Assembly: GCA_028409275.1 (NCBI GenBank)
Contig: JAOOML010000002.1
Span: forward strand, 1-47,489
From: Prochlorococcus sp. AH-716-I09
GTDB taxonomy: Bacteria; Cyanobacteriota; Cyanobacteriia; PCC-6307; Cyanobiaceae
Direction: 5' to 3'
DNA: 47,489 bases
In this document: positions 26,601 through 34,433 of the stretch, piece by piece
Layout: the number at the start of each line of letters is the position of its first letter
How positions within the stretch are numbered: position 1 is the stretch's first letter
The notes under the pieces: generated by a model
What the model saw: only the letters and a program-made list of their open reading frames with translations
What the model was told of the DNA's origin: nothing
Databases searched by the model: none
Made by a program: the position numbers and the translations under genes

Positions 26601-28157
26601 TCAACTGTGTTTATTCGGTGTTTGCTTAGAACAAAAGTCCCTACTGGAAAATTTTAAACTTTTAGGAATATTTATTTGCTCATTAGTTATTTTTTTTACA
26701 CTTTCGTCTCCTATCTTCTGAGCATATGAGATCCAGTTTCTTATGATAAGGAAGTCATTTAAACTAAATCCCTGAATACTTTCGTTTGATTCCCCCCAAT
26801 TTTTGTTACCTTCATCTATTTCTTTTTCTATATTTTTCCATTTCTTGTTATATTCCATCGGTTGCTTTCCATTTATATTTATCTCCTTATATTTAGGGAA
26901 TTCTAGCGCATATTCAGAGCAACCTCTCTTTATTTTGGATGATAAATTAACTCTAATATTATTTTGAAGGTGAATGTTTAATTTTTTTGAAATATCTAAT
27001 GCTTCAGGTAGGTTTGCGCAATATATCAATCCTTTATAAAATCCTGAGATATTTTCTCTTATTTCGACCATACATTTTCTTGTATTGGAATTTTCAAGTT
27101 CTAGAGTATTGAAAACTAAAAATAGTTTGATTAATTCAACGATTGAATCTACTTCAACTTGAACTTTATAGCATTCAAAACAAAATTCAGGGATTATTTT
27201 TTTTTGATTAAAAATTAGCTTATGCCTGTTGCAATTTAAATTTATTTCATTTCTTTTATAGATTTGTGATAAAGAAGTTTCTAGATCTAAATTATATTTT
27301 CTATAGATCTCAAATCCATCTTTGTAAACTTGTATTGCTTCTTTGTCAGTGATAATAGAGTTATCTTGCTTGCGAAGACTTAGATTTCTAAATTCTTCAT
27401 TTAATATATATATTTGATTGGAAAATTGGATTTTCGGTTTGTATACAGTTAGTAAACTGATTAAATTACTCTTAATAGATTTATTTTCAGGATCTAGTTC
27501 AATAGCTTTGTTAATAGAGACATCTGCATCTTGTAACTTGCCAAGATCGCTTAATATGCTTCCCAGATTGGAATGTAACTCTGCGTAATTAGGTTTAATT
27601 TCAATTGCTCTGCGGTATGAAATTTCTGCTTCTTGCAACTTCCCAAGATCTTTTAATATGCTTCCCAGATTAGAATGTGCTTCTGCGTAATTAGGTTTAA
27701 TTTTAATTGCTCTGCGGTATGAAATTTCTGCTTCTTGCAACTTGCTAATATCTCTCAATATGTTCCCAAGATTGTAATATGCATCTGCGAAATCGGGTTT
27801 GATTTCAATAGCTTTTTTGAGAGATAATTCTGCTTCTTTTAATTTGCCTAGACTGCTTAATATACTTCCCAGATTGGAATGTGCCTCAGCGAAATCAGGT
27901 TTGATTTCCAGAGCTTTGCGAGTAAATAATTCTGCTTCTTTTAATTTACCAACTCTTTGTAAAATTCCTGCATAATTCGCAAAAACTCTGTGATCATTAA
28001 TTCCCTGATTTATACAATACTGATAACATTTTGCTGCTTCTCTAATATTTCCTTTTAGATGAAAATGAATTGCTTGATTAATTATTTGCTCTTGAGAAGA
28101 TATGTTCTTCGCAGTTTTTTGCTTTTTATATTTAAACTTCTCTCCAAAACCTTTCAT
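26601..28157 (-). CDS. TPR-repeat protein with unrecognised Cys-containing C-terminal domain
   Basis: This 518-aa protein begins MKGFGEKFKYKKQK, the same leader type as paralog 3. About six TPR units (26-235) are followed not by a sulfotransferase but by a different domain of about 280 residues. That region has a paired Cys motif PEFCFECYKVQVEV (326/329), a CANLPEALDISKKL segment and RGCSEYALEFP (Cys412), ending with FLIIRNWISYAQKIG. There is no PAPS loop. I do not recognise this domain. The shared leader and TPR type suggest that the C-terminal domains have been swapped behind a common TPR head. Confidence 0.8.
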   Translation of the reverse strand: MKGFGEKFKYKKQKTAKNISSQEQIINQAIHFHLKGNIREAAKCYQYCINQGINDHRVFANYAGILQRVGKLKEAELFTRKALEIKPDFAEAHSNLGSILSSLGKLKEAELSLKKAIEIKPDFADAYYNLGNILRDISKLQEAEISYRRAIKIKPNYAEAHSNLGSILKDLGKLQEAEISYRRAIEIKPNYAELHSNLGSILSDLGKLQDADVSINKAIELDPENKSIKSNLISLLTVYKPKIQFSNQIYILNEEFRNLSLRKQDNSIITDKEAIQVYKDGFEIYRKYNLDLETSLSQIYKRNEINLNCNRHKLIFNQKKIIPEFCFECYKVQVEVDSIVELIKLFLVFNTLELENSNTRKCMVEIRENISGFYKGLIYCANLPEALDISKKLNIHLQNNIRVNLSSKIKRGCSEYALEFPKYKEININGKQPMEYNKKWKNIEKEIDEGNKNWGESNESIQGFSLNDFLIIRNWISYAQKIGDESVKKITNEQINIPKSLKFSSRDFCSKQTPNKHS

Positions 28158-28595
28158 TTTTATATTTTTAAGGAAGTCTACTTTTTTCTATAATACTAAG
28201 TTCTTCTAATAGTCAATTTATTTATATCTTGTAAACCAAATTTAGATTACAAAAATTTATAAAAATTAGAATATTCAAATTATGCAGTTTTATTTTCTAG
28301 AGTTAGGTGATTTAGGAAATTTAAATATATCAAGTCTTTATTTAATAAATGTTCAAAAAAAAATTAATGAACTTATTACTCTAAAAATATGCTCTAATTA
28401 CTTACTTTTATTATTTAGTTTTCATAATTGTTTTCATGAGGGGGAATATTCAATATTAAAATTACAAAAATTTTGCCACTACTTTGTTCTTTTTTCTGAA
28501 TTTGCGGTAGCATTCAAATGAAGCAAATTAACAAATTTTTAAAATTTAAAGTTTTAATTCATATAAAAAAAATTCTAAATCAAATTTAAAACGCA
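28158..28595 (+). other. A+T-rich gap around a weak small ORF
   Basis: This 438-base region separates the TPR cluster from the nuclease gene. Apart from the 79-codon ORF listed separately, it holds only A+T-rich sequence. I see no tRNA, no att-like copy of the guaA end and no strong terminator. Confidence 0.4.
28282..28521 (+). CDS. Doubtful small ORF
   Basis: This 79-codon ATG-started frame encodes a Leu/Phe/Tyr-rich peptide with a hydrophobic middle (YLLLLFSFHNCF) and no known motif. A frame this long is uncommon by chance at this base composition, but residue content looks like translated A+T-rich DNA. It may be a real small protein or a remnant. Confidence 0.3.
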   Translation: MQFYFLELGDLGNLNISSLYLINVQKKINELITLKICSNYLLLLFSFHNCFHEGEYSILKLQKFCHYFVLFSEFAVAFK

Positions 28596-29306
28596 ATGAG
28601 CGAGATTATTAAATTAAGTAGATCTACTGTCGAGAAATACCTTAGTTGTCCAAGATGTTGTGTACTTGATAAAAAATATAAAATAAAACCACCATCATTA
28701 CCATTTACTCTAAATATAGCTGTAGACAGTTTATGTAAAAATGAATTTGATCACTATAGAAGGATTCAGGAGCCACATCCTTTGTTAATTGAAAATGGTA
28801 TTGAAGCTGTTCCTTTTCAACACAAAGATTTAGAACGATGGAGAAGTAATTTTCAAGGTATTAGATATAAGTCAACTGAACATAATTATGATTTTGGTGG
28901 AGCTGTGGATGATATTTGGCAGAAAAAAAATGGAGAACTTATAATTATTGATGTTAAAGCAACATCAAGAAATAAGTTTGATTGGTTCGAGACTTTTAAT
29001 AAATATGATTACGCAAAAGCTTACAAGAGACAATTAGAAATGTATCAGTGGTTATTTCAAAAAAACGGTTTTGAAGTTTCCAAAGAAGCTTATCTTTTAT
29101 ATTTTAATGGAAAGAAAAATGAAGAGGTTTTTAATAATCAATTAAATTTTGATGCTCATTTAATTAGATTGGATTGTTCTACATCTTGGGTAGAAAATAA
29201 GATAATTGATACAGTCAATTTATTACGTTCGGATATTTTTCCTAAACCTTCTCTTAATTGTGAGTACTGTAATTATTTAAAAAAGCGTTGGCAGCTAATT
29301 ACTTAA
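28596..29306 (+). CDS. PD-(D/E)XK nuclease, RecB/Cas4-like, with Cys cluster
   Basis: The 236-aa protein shows the RecB-type nuclease core: an acidic residue in GAVDDIW (105-106), IDVKAT with D119 and K121, and the RecB-family QLEMY motif (Q146/Y150). Cysteines lie at both ends, SCPRCC (18, 21, 22) and CEYC (222, 225), the layout used by Cas4 and AddB to hold an Fe-S cluster. No cas genes, CRISPR repeats or helicase are nearby, so a role in DNA repair or defence is open. It is the first gene right of the TPR cluster. Confidence 0.78.
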   Translation: MSEIIKLSRSTVEKYLSCPRCCVLDKKYKIKPPSLPFTLNIAVDSLCKNEFDHYRRIQEPHPLLIENGIEAVPFQHKDLERWRSNFQGIRYKSTEHNYDFGGAVDDIWQKKNGELIIIDVKATSRNKFDWFETFNKYDYAKAYKRQLEMYQWLFQKNGFEVSKEAYLLYFNGKKNEEVFNNQLNFDAHLIRLDCSTSWVENKIIDTVNLLRSDIFPKPSLNCEYCNYLKKRWQLIT

Positions 29307-29386
29307 GTACTAATAGAGAAATTACTTGAAATTTCTGGAAAAATGGGAAATAAAAGATAATCTTGAAATAGATTAAAAATTTAGCT

Positions 29387-29995
29387 TTGATAAAATCGAA
29401 AAACCCTGAAAGAAAAATAACTAATCATCTTCAAAAAGATGTGGTAAAAGTATCTGGCAAAATAATTTTTATTAATCCTTTTTTGTATTGGCGAAGGTTT
29501 GACGAAAATACCAATAGATGGCTTCGAGAACCTGGTCAAATGTCAGAAGATCAAATTCAACCTAATAGGAATCGTTTTTATCCAGAAATAGAGTGGGATG
29601 ATTTAAGTCATGAACAAAAACTCATAAAAGATGGGACTGTTGAGATGTTTTTGAAAACTCTTGAATTGATTAGTACATTTCACCCTTATCTTAATTCGGG
29701 TCAGCTATTAGAAATTGAGAGAAAAATGGCGGTTGTAAAAAAGATACCTTTTGAGAAGTGGGTAACAAAATCTTTTGCTAAAAAAGCAAGATCATTGGAA
29801 ATTGAAAAAAGAAAATTTCAACGAGAAAGGCTTTTTAGTAGTTGGAGGGAATGGATTAGTCTAGAAAATACTCAACAAGCTATTTTACCCCTGATCATCG
29901 TTATATTTATTTCATCATTCATTGGCTGGTCTTTAGGAATATCAAAGAATAGTTGTAATCCCTATTTTGAACAAAATATAGATCAATTAAATTAA
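29387..29995 (+). CDS. Hypothetical protein with C-terminal membrane anchor
   Basis: This 202-aa protein starts at TTG: an in-frame stop lies at 29369 and the first ATG is about 75 codons in. It has a Trp-rich N-terminal half (YWRRFDENTNRWLREPG, EWDDLSHEQK), a basic helix (FAKKARSLEIEKRKFQRERL), and one strongly hydrophobic segment near 168-188 (ILPLIIVIFISSFIGWSLG) before a short tail. The arrangement suggests a tail-anchored protein with a cytoplasmic domain. I do not recognise a domain. It follows the nuclease gene by 80 bases. Confidence 0.7.
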   Translation: MIKSKNPERKITNHLQKDVVKVSGKIIFINPFLYWRRFDENTNRWLREPGQMSEDQIQPNRNRFYPEIEWDDLSHEQKLIKDGTVEMFLKTLELISTFHPYLNSGQLLEIERKMAVVKKIPFEKWVTKSFAKKARSLEIEKRKFQRERLFSSWREWISLENTQQAILPLIIVIFISSFIGWSLGISKNSCNPYFEQNIDQLN

Positions 29996-30104
29996 TTTAT
30001 TTATGATATTTTTTCGATATCGGACTAAATATTAATATTATTTTGAAATAGTAAATTTTTTATTTAAAATTGTATTAAATAATGACCTTAAAGAGTATAA
30101 CTTC

Positions 30105-30248
30105 ATGAGTGAAAATTTGACTCCCAATAATATTGAAAATGATGATTTAAAATTGAATAATCAAGATGATGATTATAAAAATTTAATCACTAGACTTAAT
30201 GAGATAAAAATAACCATTGCTCTATTGGAAAAAATAATTTATAAATAA
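30105..30248 (+). CDS. 47-aa acidic small protein upstream of PBP2
   Basis: This is too short for the ORF track. ATG at 30105, stop TAA at 30246-30248. The peptide (MSENLTPNNIENDDLKLNN...) has an acidic Asn/Asp-rich first half and an amphipathic helix-like second half (LITRLNEIKITIALLEKIIYK). It ends 11 bases before the TTG start of PBP2, and an AAAGAG lies upstream of its ATG. Its neat fit before a start-weak gene hints at translational coupling. Confidence 0.45.
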   Translation: MSENLTPNNIENDDLKLNNQDDDYKNLITRLNEIKITIALLEKIIYK

Positions 30249-30259
30249 ATTTTATATTT

Positions 30260-32050
30260 TTGATAAACCCTAGTCCTAATAAAAAACTTATTTCATTAAA
30301 GAGACAGCCTTTAATCTTATTTATCTTGTCGTCTATTTCGTTTTTATTGATTCTCTTTAGGTTAATTTTTTTACAACTTATAAATTATGAATCTTTTAAA
30401 GAAATGTCTGATGAGAACAGGATTAGACTCATTGCGTCTCAACCAATACGCGGAAGAATATTAGATAAAAATGGTTATGTTTTAGCAGATAGTAGAGTGA
30501 GATATTCTTTAATAATAAAGCCTCAATCTATCAAGAAAAGCAATTGGGAAAAACATAAATCAAGCATTTCTGATTTGTTAAATATTGATATTAATGAAAT
30601 TCAAAATATATATTTTGAAGGTCTAAAAAATCAAAAACTTTTAGTAACTATTATTGATGACTTAAATATAGATCAGTTAATAAAATTTAAGGAAAATGAA
30701 GAAAGTTTATTTAGTTTTGAAATAGCTACGAAATTAGTTAGGAATTATCCTTATAAATCTGTTGCAGCGCATTTAGTTGGTTATACACAGCCAATCACTG
30801 ATTCAGAATATCAATTTTTATCAAAGAGAGGATATAAATTAAATGACTTAATAGGCAGAACTGGTATCGAATATGTTTATGAAGATTATATAAGGGGTGA
30901 ATGGGGAGGAGAAATGGTTGAAGTTAATTCTTTAGGTGAATTTCAAAAATCATTGGGGATTAAACCTTCAGTAAAAGGTAATGACATTGAATTGACAATT
31001 GATATGAATTTGCAATTAGTTGCAGAGGAAGCTCTTAGAGACAAAAAAGCAGGAGCGATAATAGTGATGGATCCAAGAGATGGTGCGATAAGAGCGATGG
31101 TAAGTAGACCTACTTTTGATTTGAATTTTTTTTCAAAGGATTTTAAGCCTGAAAATGAATATAATGAGATATTTAATTCTCCTGAAAAACCTCTTTTTAA
31201 TAGAGCATTAAATGCTTATGATCCAGGAAGTGTTTGGAAAATTGTAACGGCTTTAGCTGGCTTAGAAAGTGGCAAATTTCCTGCTAATACTATGCTAGAG
31301 ACTAAATCATGTATAACTTATGGAAGCCAATGTTTTAGGGAGCACAATGATTTAGGCTTTGGGGTAATAGGTTATGAAGATGCTTTAAGAGTTTCAAGTA
31401 ATACATTTTTTTATCAAATTGGATATGGTGTAGGAGTTGATCAAATTTATGAGATCTCTAGAAAGCTTGGTTTTAATTCTTTATCTGGAATTGAAATTTA
31501 TGAACAAGAGAATATAGGATTAGTAGCTAGTAGTGAATGGGCGAAAGAAGGAAGAGGATGGGGTCAACCAGGTAGAACTCCTTGGGTTCCAGAAGATATT
31601 GCGAGTATGTCTATTGGACAATTTGTTGTTCAAGTTACTCCCATTCAAATTGCTAGAGCATACGCTGCTATTGCAAATGGAGGTTATCTAGTTACTCCCC
31701 ATTTAGTTAAAGAGGTTAAGGAAAATAATGTAGTAAAAAAACGTACTAAAATTGATATTGATCCAAATAATCTTCAGTTAATAAAAAGTGGTCTAAGGAA
31801 AGTAGTAGAGTCTGGAACAGGAGTATCAATAAATTATGGAGTTTCAAATTTACCTCCAATATCAGGAAAAACTGGAACTGCTGAAGATGGCGAAGGTGGC
31901 TTAGATCATGCTTGGTTCGTTTGCTTTACTCCTAGTGAAAAGAGTGAATTACTTATAGTTGCTTTTGCTCAAAATACTCCTGGTGGGGGTTCTGTACATG
32001 CACTTCCTATGGCTAGAGAAATTTTAAAAGTTTGGAATGAAAAAAAATGA
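30260..32050 (+). CDS. mrdA: Penicillin-binding protein 2 (peptidoglycan transpeptidase)
   Basis: This 596-aa class B PBP cross-links peptidoglycan, in the elongation complex if it is true PBP2. An N-terminal membrane anchor (about 17-40) is followed by a dimerisation region containing RGRILDKNG and the transpeptidase domain with SxxK at DPGSVWK (Ser324/Lys327), SSN (379-381) and KTG (537-539). Motifs are complete. The start must be TTG, since a stop lies six codons upstream and the next Met is beyond the anchor. PBP2 versus FtsI is decided by overall resemblance and the SGKTGTAEDG context. Confidence 0.9.
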   Translation: MINPSPNKKLISLKRQPLILFILSSISFLLILFRLIFLQLINYESFKEMSDENRIRLIASQPIRGRILDKNGYVLADSRVRYSLIIKPQSIKKSNWEKHKSSISDLLNIDINEIQNIYFEGLKNQKLLVTIIDDLNIDQLIKFKENEESLFSFEIATKLVRNYPYKSVAAHLVGYTQPITDSEYQFLSKRGYKLNDLIGRTGIEYVYEDYIRGEWGGEMVEVNSLGEFQKSLGIKPSVKGNDIELTIDMNLQLVAEEALRDKKAGAIIVMDPRDGAIRAMVSRPTFDLNFFSKDFKPENEYNEIFNSPEKPLFNRALNAYDPGSVWKIVTALAGLESGKFPANTMLETKSCITYGSQCFREHNDLGFGVIGYEDALRVSSNTFFYQIGYGVGVDQIYEISRKLGFNSLSGIEIYEQENIGLVASSEWAKEGRGWGQPGRTPWVPEDIASMSIGQFVVQVTPIQIARAYAAIANGGYLVTPHLVKEVKENNVVKKRTKIDIDPNNLQLIKSGLRKVVESGTGVSINYGVSNLPPISGKTGTAEDGEGGLDHAWFVCFTPSEKSELLIVAFAQNTPGGGSVHALPMAREILKVWNEKK

Positions 32051-32072
32051 TATTAATTTCTAGTTTTAAAGT

Positions 32073-32597
32073 TTATGTTTTTAATTTTTTCATTTGCAAA
32101 AGTCTTTGAATGATATCTTCAATACTCTTGGTATCTATCGGTTTATTATATGAGGACAAAAGTTGTCTACCTAATACCTGACTTCCTAAATGCACTAATT
32201 GAATGCGCAATGAGGTAAGTAGTTCTAAGCCAATCCCACCAGAGAATGTTGCAATTGCAATAGGTTGACCATTAAATAAATCCCTAAAGTCATCTCCTGA
32301 AATTGAGAGCCATGCTATCAAGTTGGAGAGAATGGGAGGTATAGATCCATTATATTCAGGAGCACAAATAACCCATTTTTTTATTGAAAAAAGCTTTTTC
32401 TTAATCGCTTCTATTTCAACTGGGATATTTTCTTTGCTGTGAATTCTAGGATTAAATAGCGGAATATCAAAAGTCGTAAGATCTAATATCTCAGAACTTA
32501 TTTTAAGTTCATTACTTTTTTCAAGGAATTTTTTAGAAAGTTCTAGATTCTTACCACAACTAGCCGTAATGATTATTAGATCTTTTGATTCAGTCAT
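32073..32597 (-). CDS. NADPH-dependent FMN reductase family protein
   Basis: This 174-aa flavodoxin-like protein opens with IITASCGKNLELSK, the phosphate-binding loop of FMN reductases. It contains PEYNGSIPPILSNLIAWLS, the signature of the NADPH:FMN/azoreductase family. It lies 17 bases downstream of flv1 on the same strand, so it may be co-expressed with the flavodiiron pair and could supply reduced flavin or act as a quinone reductase. That link is inference from position. Confidence 0.85.
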   Translation of the reverse strand: MTESKDLIIITASCGKNLELSKKFLEKSNELKISSEILDLTTFDIPLFNPRIHSKENIPVEIEAIKKKLFSIKKWVICAPEYNGSIPPILSNLIAWLSISGDDFRDLFNGQPIAIATFSGGIGLELLTSLRIQLVHLGSQVLGRQLLSSYNKPIDTKSIEDIIQRLLQMKKLKT

Positions 32598-32614
32598 AAA
32601 TTAGATAAATAAAT

Positions 32615-34417
32615 TTAATAGTTAGCACCTGTTTTACGGTGATGAACTGCAGTTAGACTATCGGATTTTAGTATATTACCGTGTTGTACTTCAGCGTATA
32701 TTACCCAATGATCTCCACATTCCATCCGTTCTTTTACAGACGCATCCAACCATGCTAAAGAGTTAGGAATTATTATCTGTTCATTAGGAGTTAATTCAAT
32801 ATTTAAACCTTCGAATCTATCTTCGCCTGGTGAAAAAGGTTTTGTGAATCTTTTCAAAGGTTCTTTAAAATCTTTTTCACTTAAAATATTTAATGCAAAT
32901 GAATCTCCAACTTGAAGTAGAGACTCTACCGATCTATCTTTTGCTACTGCAATACTTAATCCCGGTGGAGAAAAACTTGCTTGACTAACCCAAGATGCAA
33001 GCATAGCTCCTCTGATATTATTCTCATCTTTTCCTTTAGAGGCAGTTAGAACACAAAGTGAGCCAATTACTCTTCCAAGAGCTTGTAACTTTGGATCCGT
33101 TTTACTTGTAATCATTCCAGTATCTGATTTTCTAGGTTTTTTCTTAGCTTTCTTTATAATTTTTCTCCCAAAATGAGTTCCTATTTCTTCTAGCTCTTTA
33201 ATTTTTGGTTTATTTGGACTGAATTTAATTCTTATAGGATCAAAACTAAATTGAAAACCGCCGTCTTTTAATTTTGATTCAAGTAAATCTATCGCCTCGC
33301 CGCTCCAGCCAAAACTACCAAAAATCCCAACTGGTTTATCTCGATTTCCTTCTGATAACAATGTGCCTAGTGCACTTACTATAGGAGTTGGGGCGTGCCC
33401 CCCGAGAGTGGGAGATCCTATTAAATATCCATCAGCATTTTGGATGGATTTTATAAGTACATCATTTGATGTGAATTCACAATTAATACTTTCAACTTCA
33501 ACAGAAGTTCTATTTATCCCTTTCGCCAAAGCATCCCCTATAGAGGCTGTATTTCCATAAGCACTTGCATAAACAAGAGCGATTTTAGGATTATTTGTTG
33601 TGAGATTTGCACCCCATCGAATGTAGTCATTTAAAAAGCTTTTTAAGCTATATTCGATAGCTGGACCATGCAATGGTGCAATAGTTTTAATTTCATAATC
33701 TGCAATTTTTTCAGTTATTGATATCACTTGATTAGACATTGGTGCCATCAAACAATCATAAAAGTGTTTTCTATCAATTTCTGTACTAATTCGATTTGTC
33801 TCAGACCAATATTCAGATGCAATGTGTGCAGAGAAAATTTTTTCACTTAGAAGTATTTCTTGATTACGTTCATAAATTATTAGGCCTCCAGGCCAACGTG
33901 CAGTTGGAATAGGAATTAACTCTAGTGAAATATTACCCAATTCTAAATTCAGTTCCTTTTTGACTATAGTTATTTTGGGTAATTGAATTTCAACGAATTC
34001 TTCTAAGTTAGGATTTCTTTGATTCCAAAGTTCACTAATAAGTTTAAAGCCAGGGTTTGAGCAAGTTATAGTTAAGTCTTGAAATTGTTTACTAACGTTT
34101 TTTATGGTTTCTATGATTTGGGGATTGATATGTCCAGATATGACGTTAATTTTTTTTAATTTATATTGATTAAAAAAGTTAAATATTATCTCATTAAATG
34201 AATGTAAATATTGCTTTTCAGGTGGATGGATAATAAAAAGTTCTTCATTATTTCTTATTAAAAAAGTGTTAAAAGAGGTTCCTTTTTCGAGATTAAATTC
34301 AAGTTCAAATCTTTCTTTATTACGATCAAGAAATCTGATGCAAGTAAAATTTTCAGCAATTTCAAATTTTGATAAGTTTTGATTTTCTGAAAGTAAGCTT
34401 ACATTAATCTCTGACAT
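32615..34417 (-). CDS. flv1: Flavodiiron protein Flv1-type (altered diiron ligands)
   Basis: This 600-aa class C flavodiiron protein has a metallo-beta-lactamase-like domain (1-260), a flavodoxin domain (about 275-415; YASAYGNTASIGDALAKG) and a C-terminal flavin-reductase domain (about 440-600). The canonical HxExDH motif is replaced by HINPQI (96-101), so iron ligands are lost, as in known Flv1 proteins. Flv1/Flv3 heterodimers reduce O2 to water downstream of photosystem I and protect it in fluctuating light. It follows flv3 by 16 bases. Pairing with flv3 and the missing ligands support the Flv1 name. Confidence 0.92.
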   Translation of the reverse strand: MSEINVSLLSENQNLSKFEIAENFTCIRFLDRNKERFELEFNLEKGTSFNTFLIRNNEELFIIHPPEKQYLHSFNEIIFNFFNQYKLKKINVISGHINPQIIETIKNVSKQFQDLTITCSNPGFKLISELWNQRNPNLEEFVEIQLPKITIVKKELNLELGNISLELIPIPTARWPGGLIIYERNQEILLSEKIFSAHIASEYWSETNRISTEIDRKHFYDCLMAPMSNQVISITEKIADYEIKTIAPLHGPAIEYSLKSFLNDYIRWGANLTTNNPKIALVYASAYGNTASIGDALAKGINRTSVEVESINCEFTSNDVLIKSIQNADGYLIGSPTLGGHAPTPIVSALGTLLSEGNRDKPVGIFGSFGWSGEAIDLLESKLKDGGFQFSFDPIRIKFSPNKPKIKELEEIGTHFGRKIIKKAKKKPRKSDTGMITSKTDPKLQALGRVIGSLCVLTASKGKDENNIRGAMLASWVSQASFSPPGLSIAVAKDRSVESLLQVGDSFALNILSEKDFKEPLKRFTKPFSPGEDRFEGLNIELTPNEQIIIPNSLAWLDASVKERMECGDHWVIYAEVQHGNILKSDSLTAVHHRKTGANY

Positions 34418-34433
34418 TTTAAAGACTTATTTA

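Noticed and set aside
20046-28157. CRISPR-like periodicity of about 102 bases
   Set aside because: The repeats are in-frame TPR codons (34 aa each) on coding DNA, with no spacers or cas genes.
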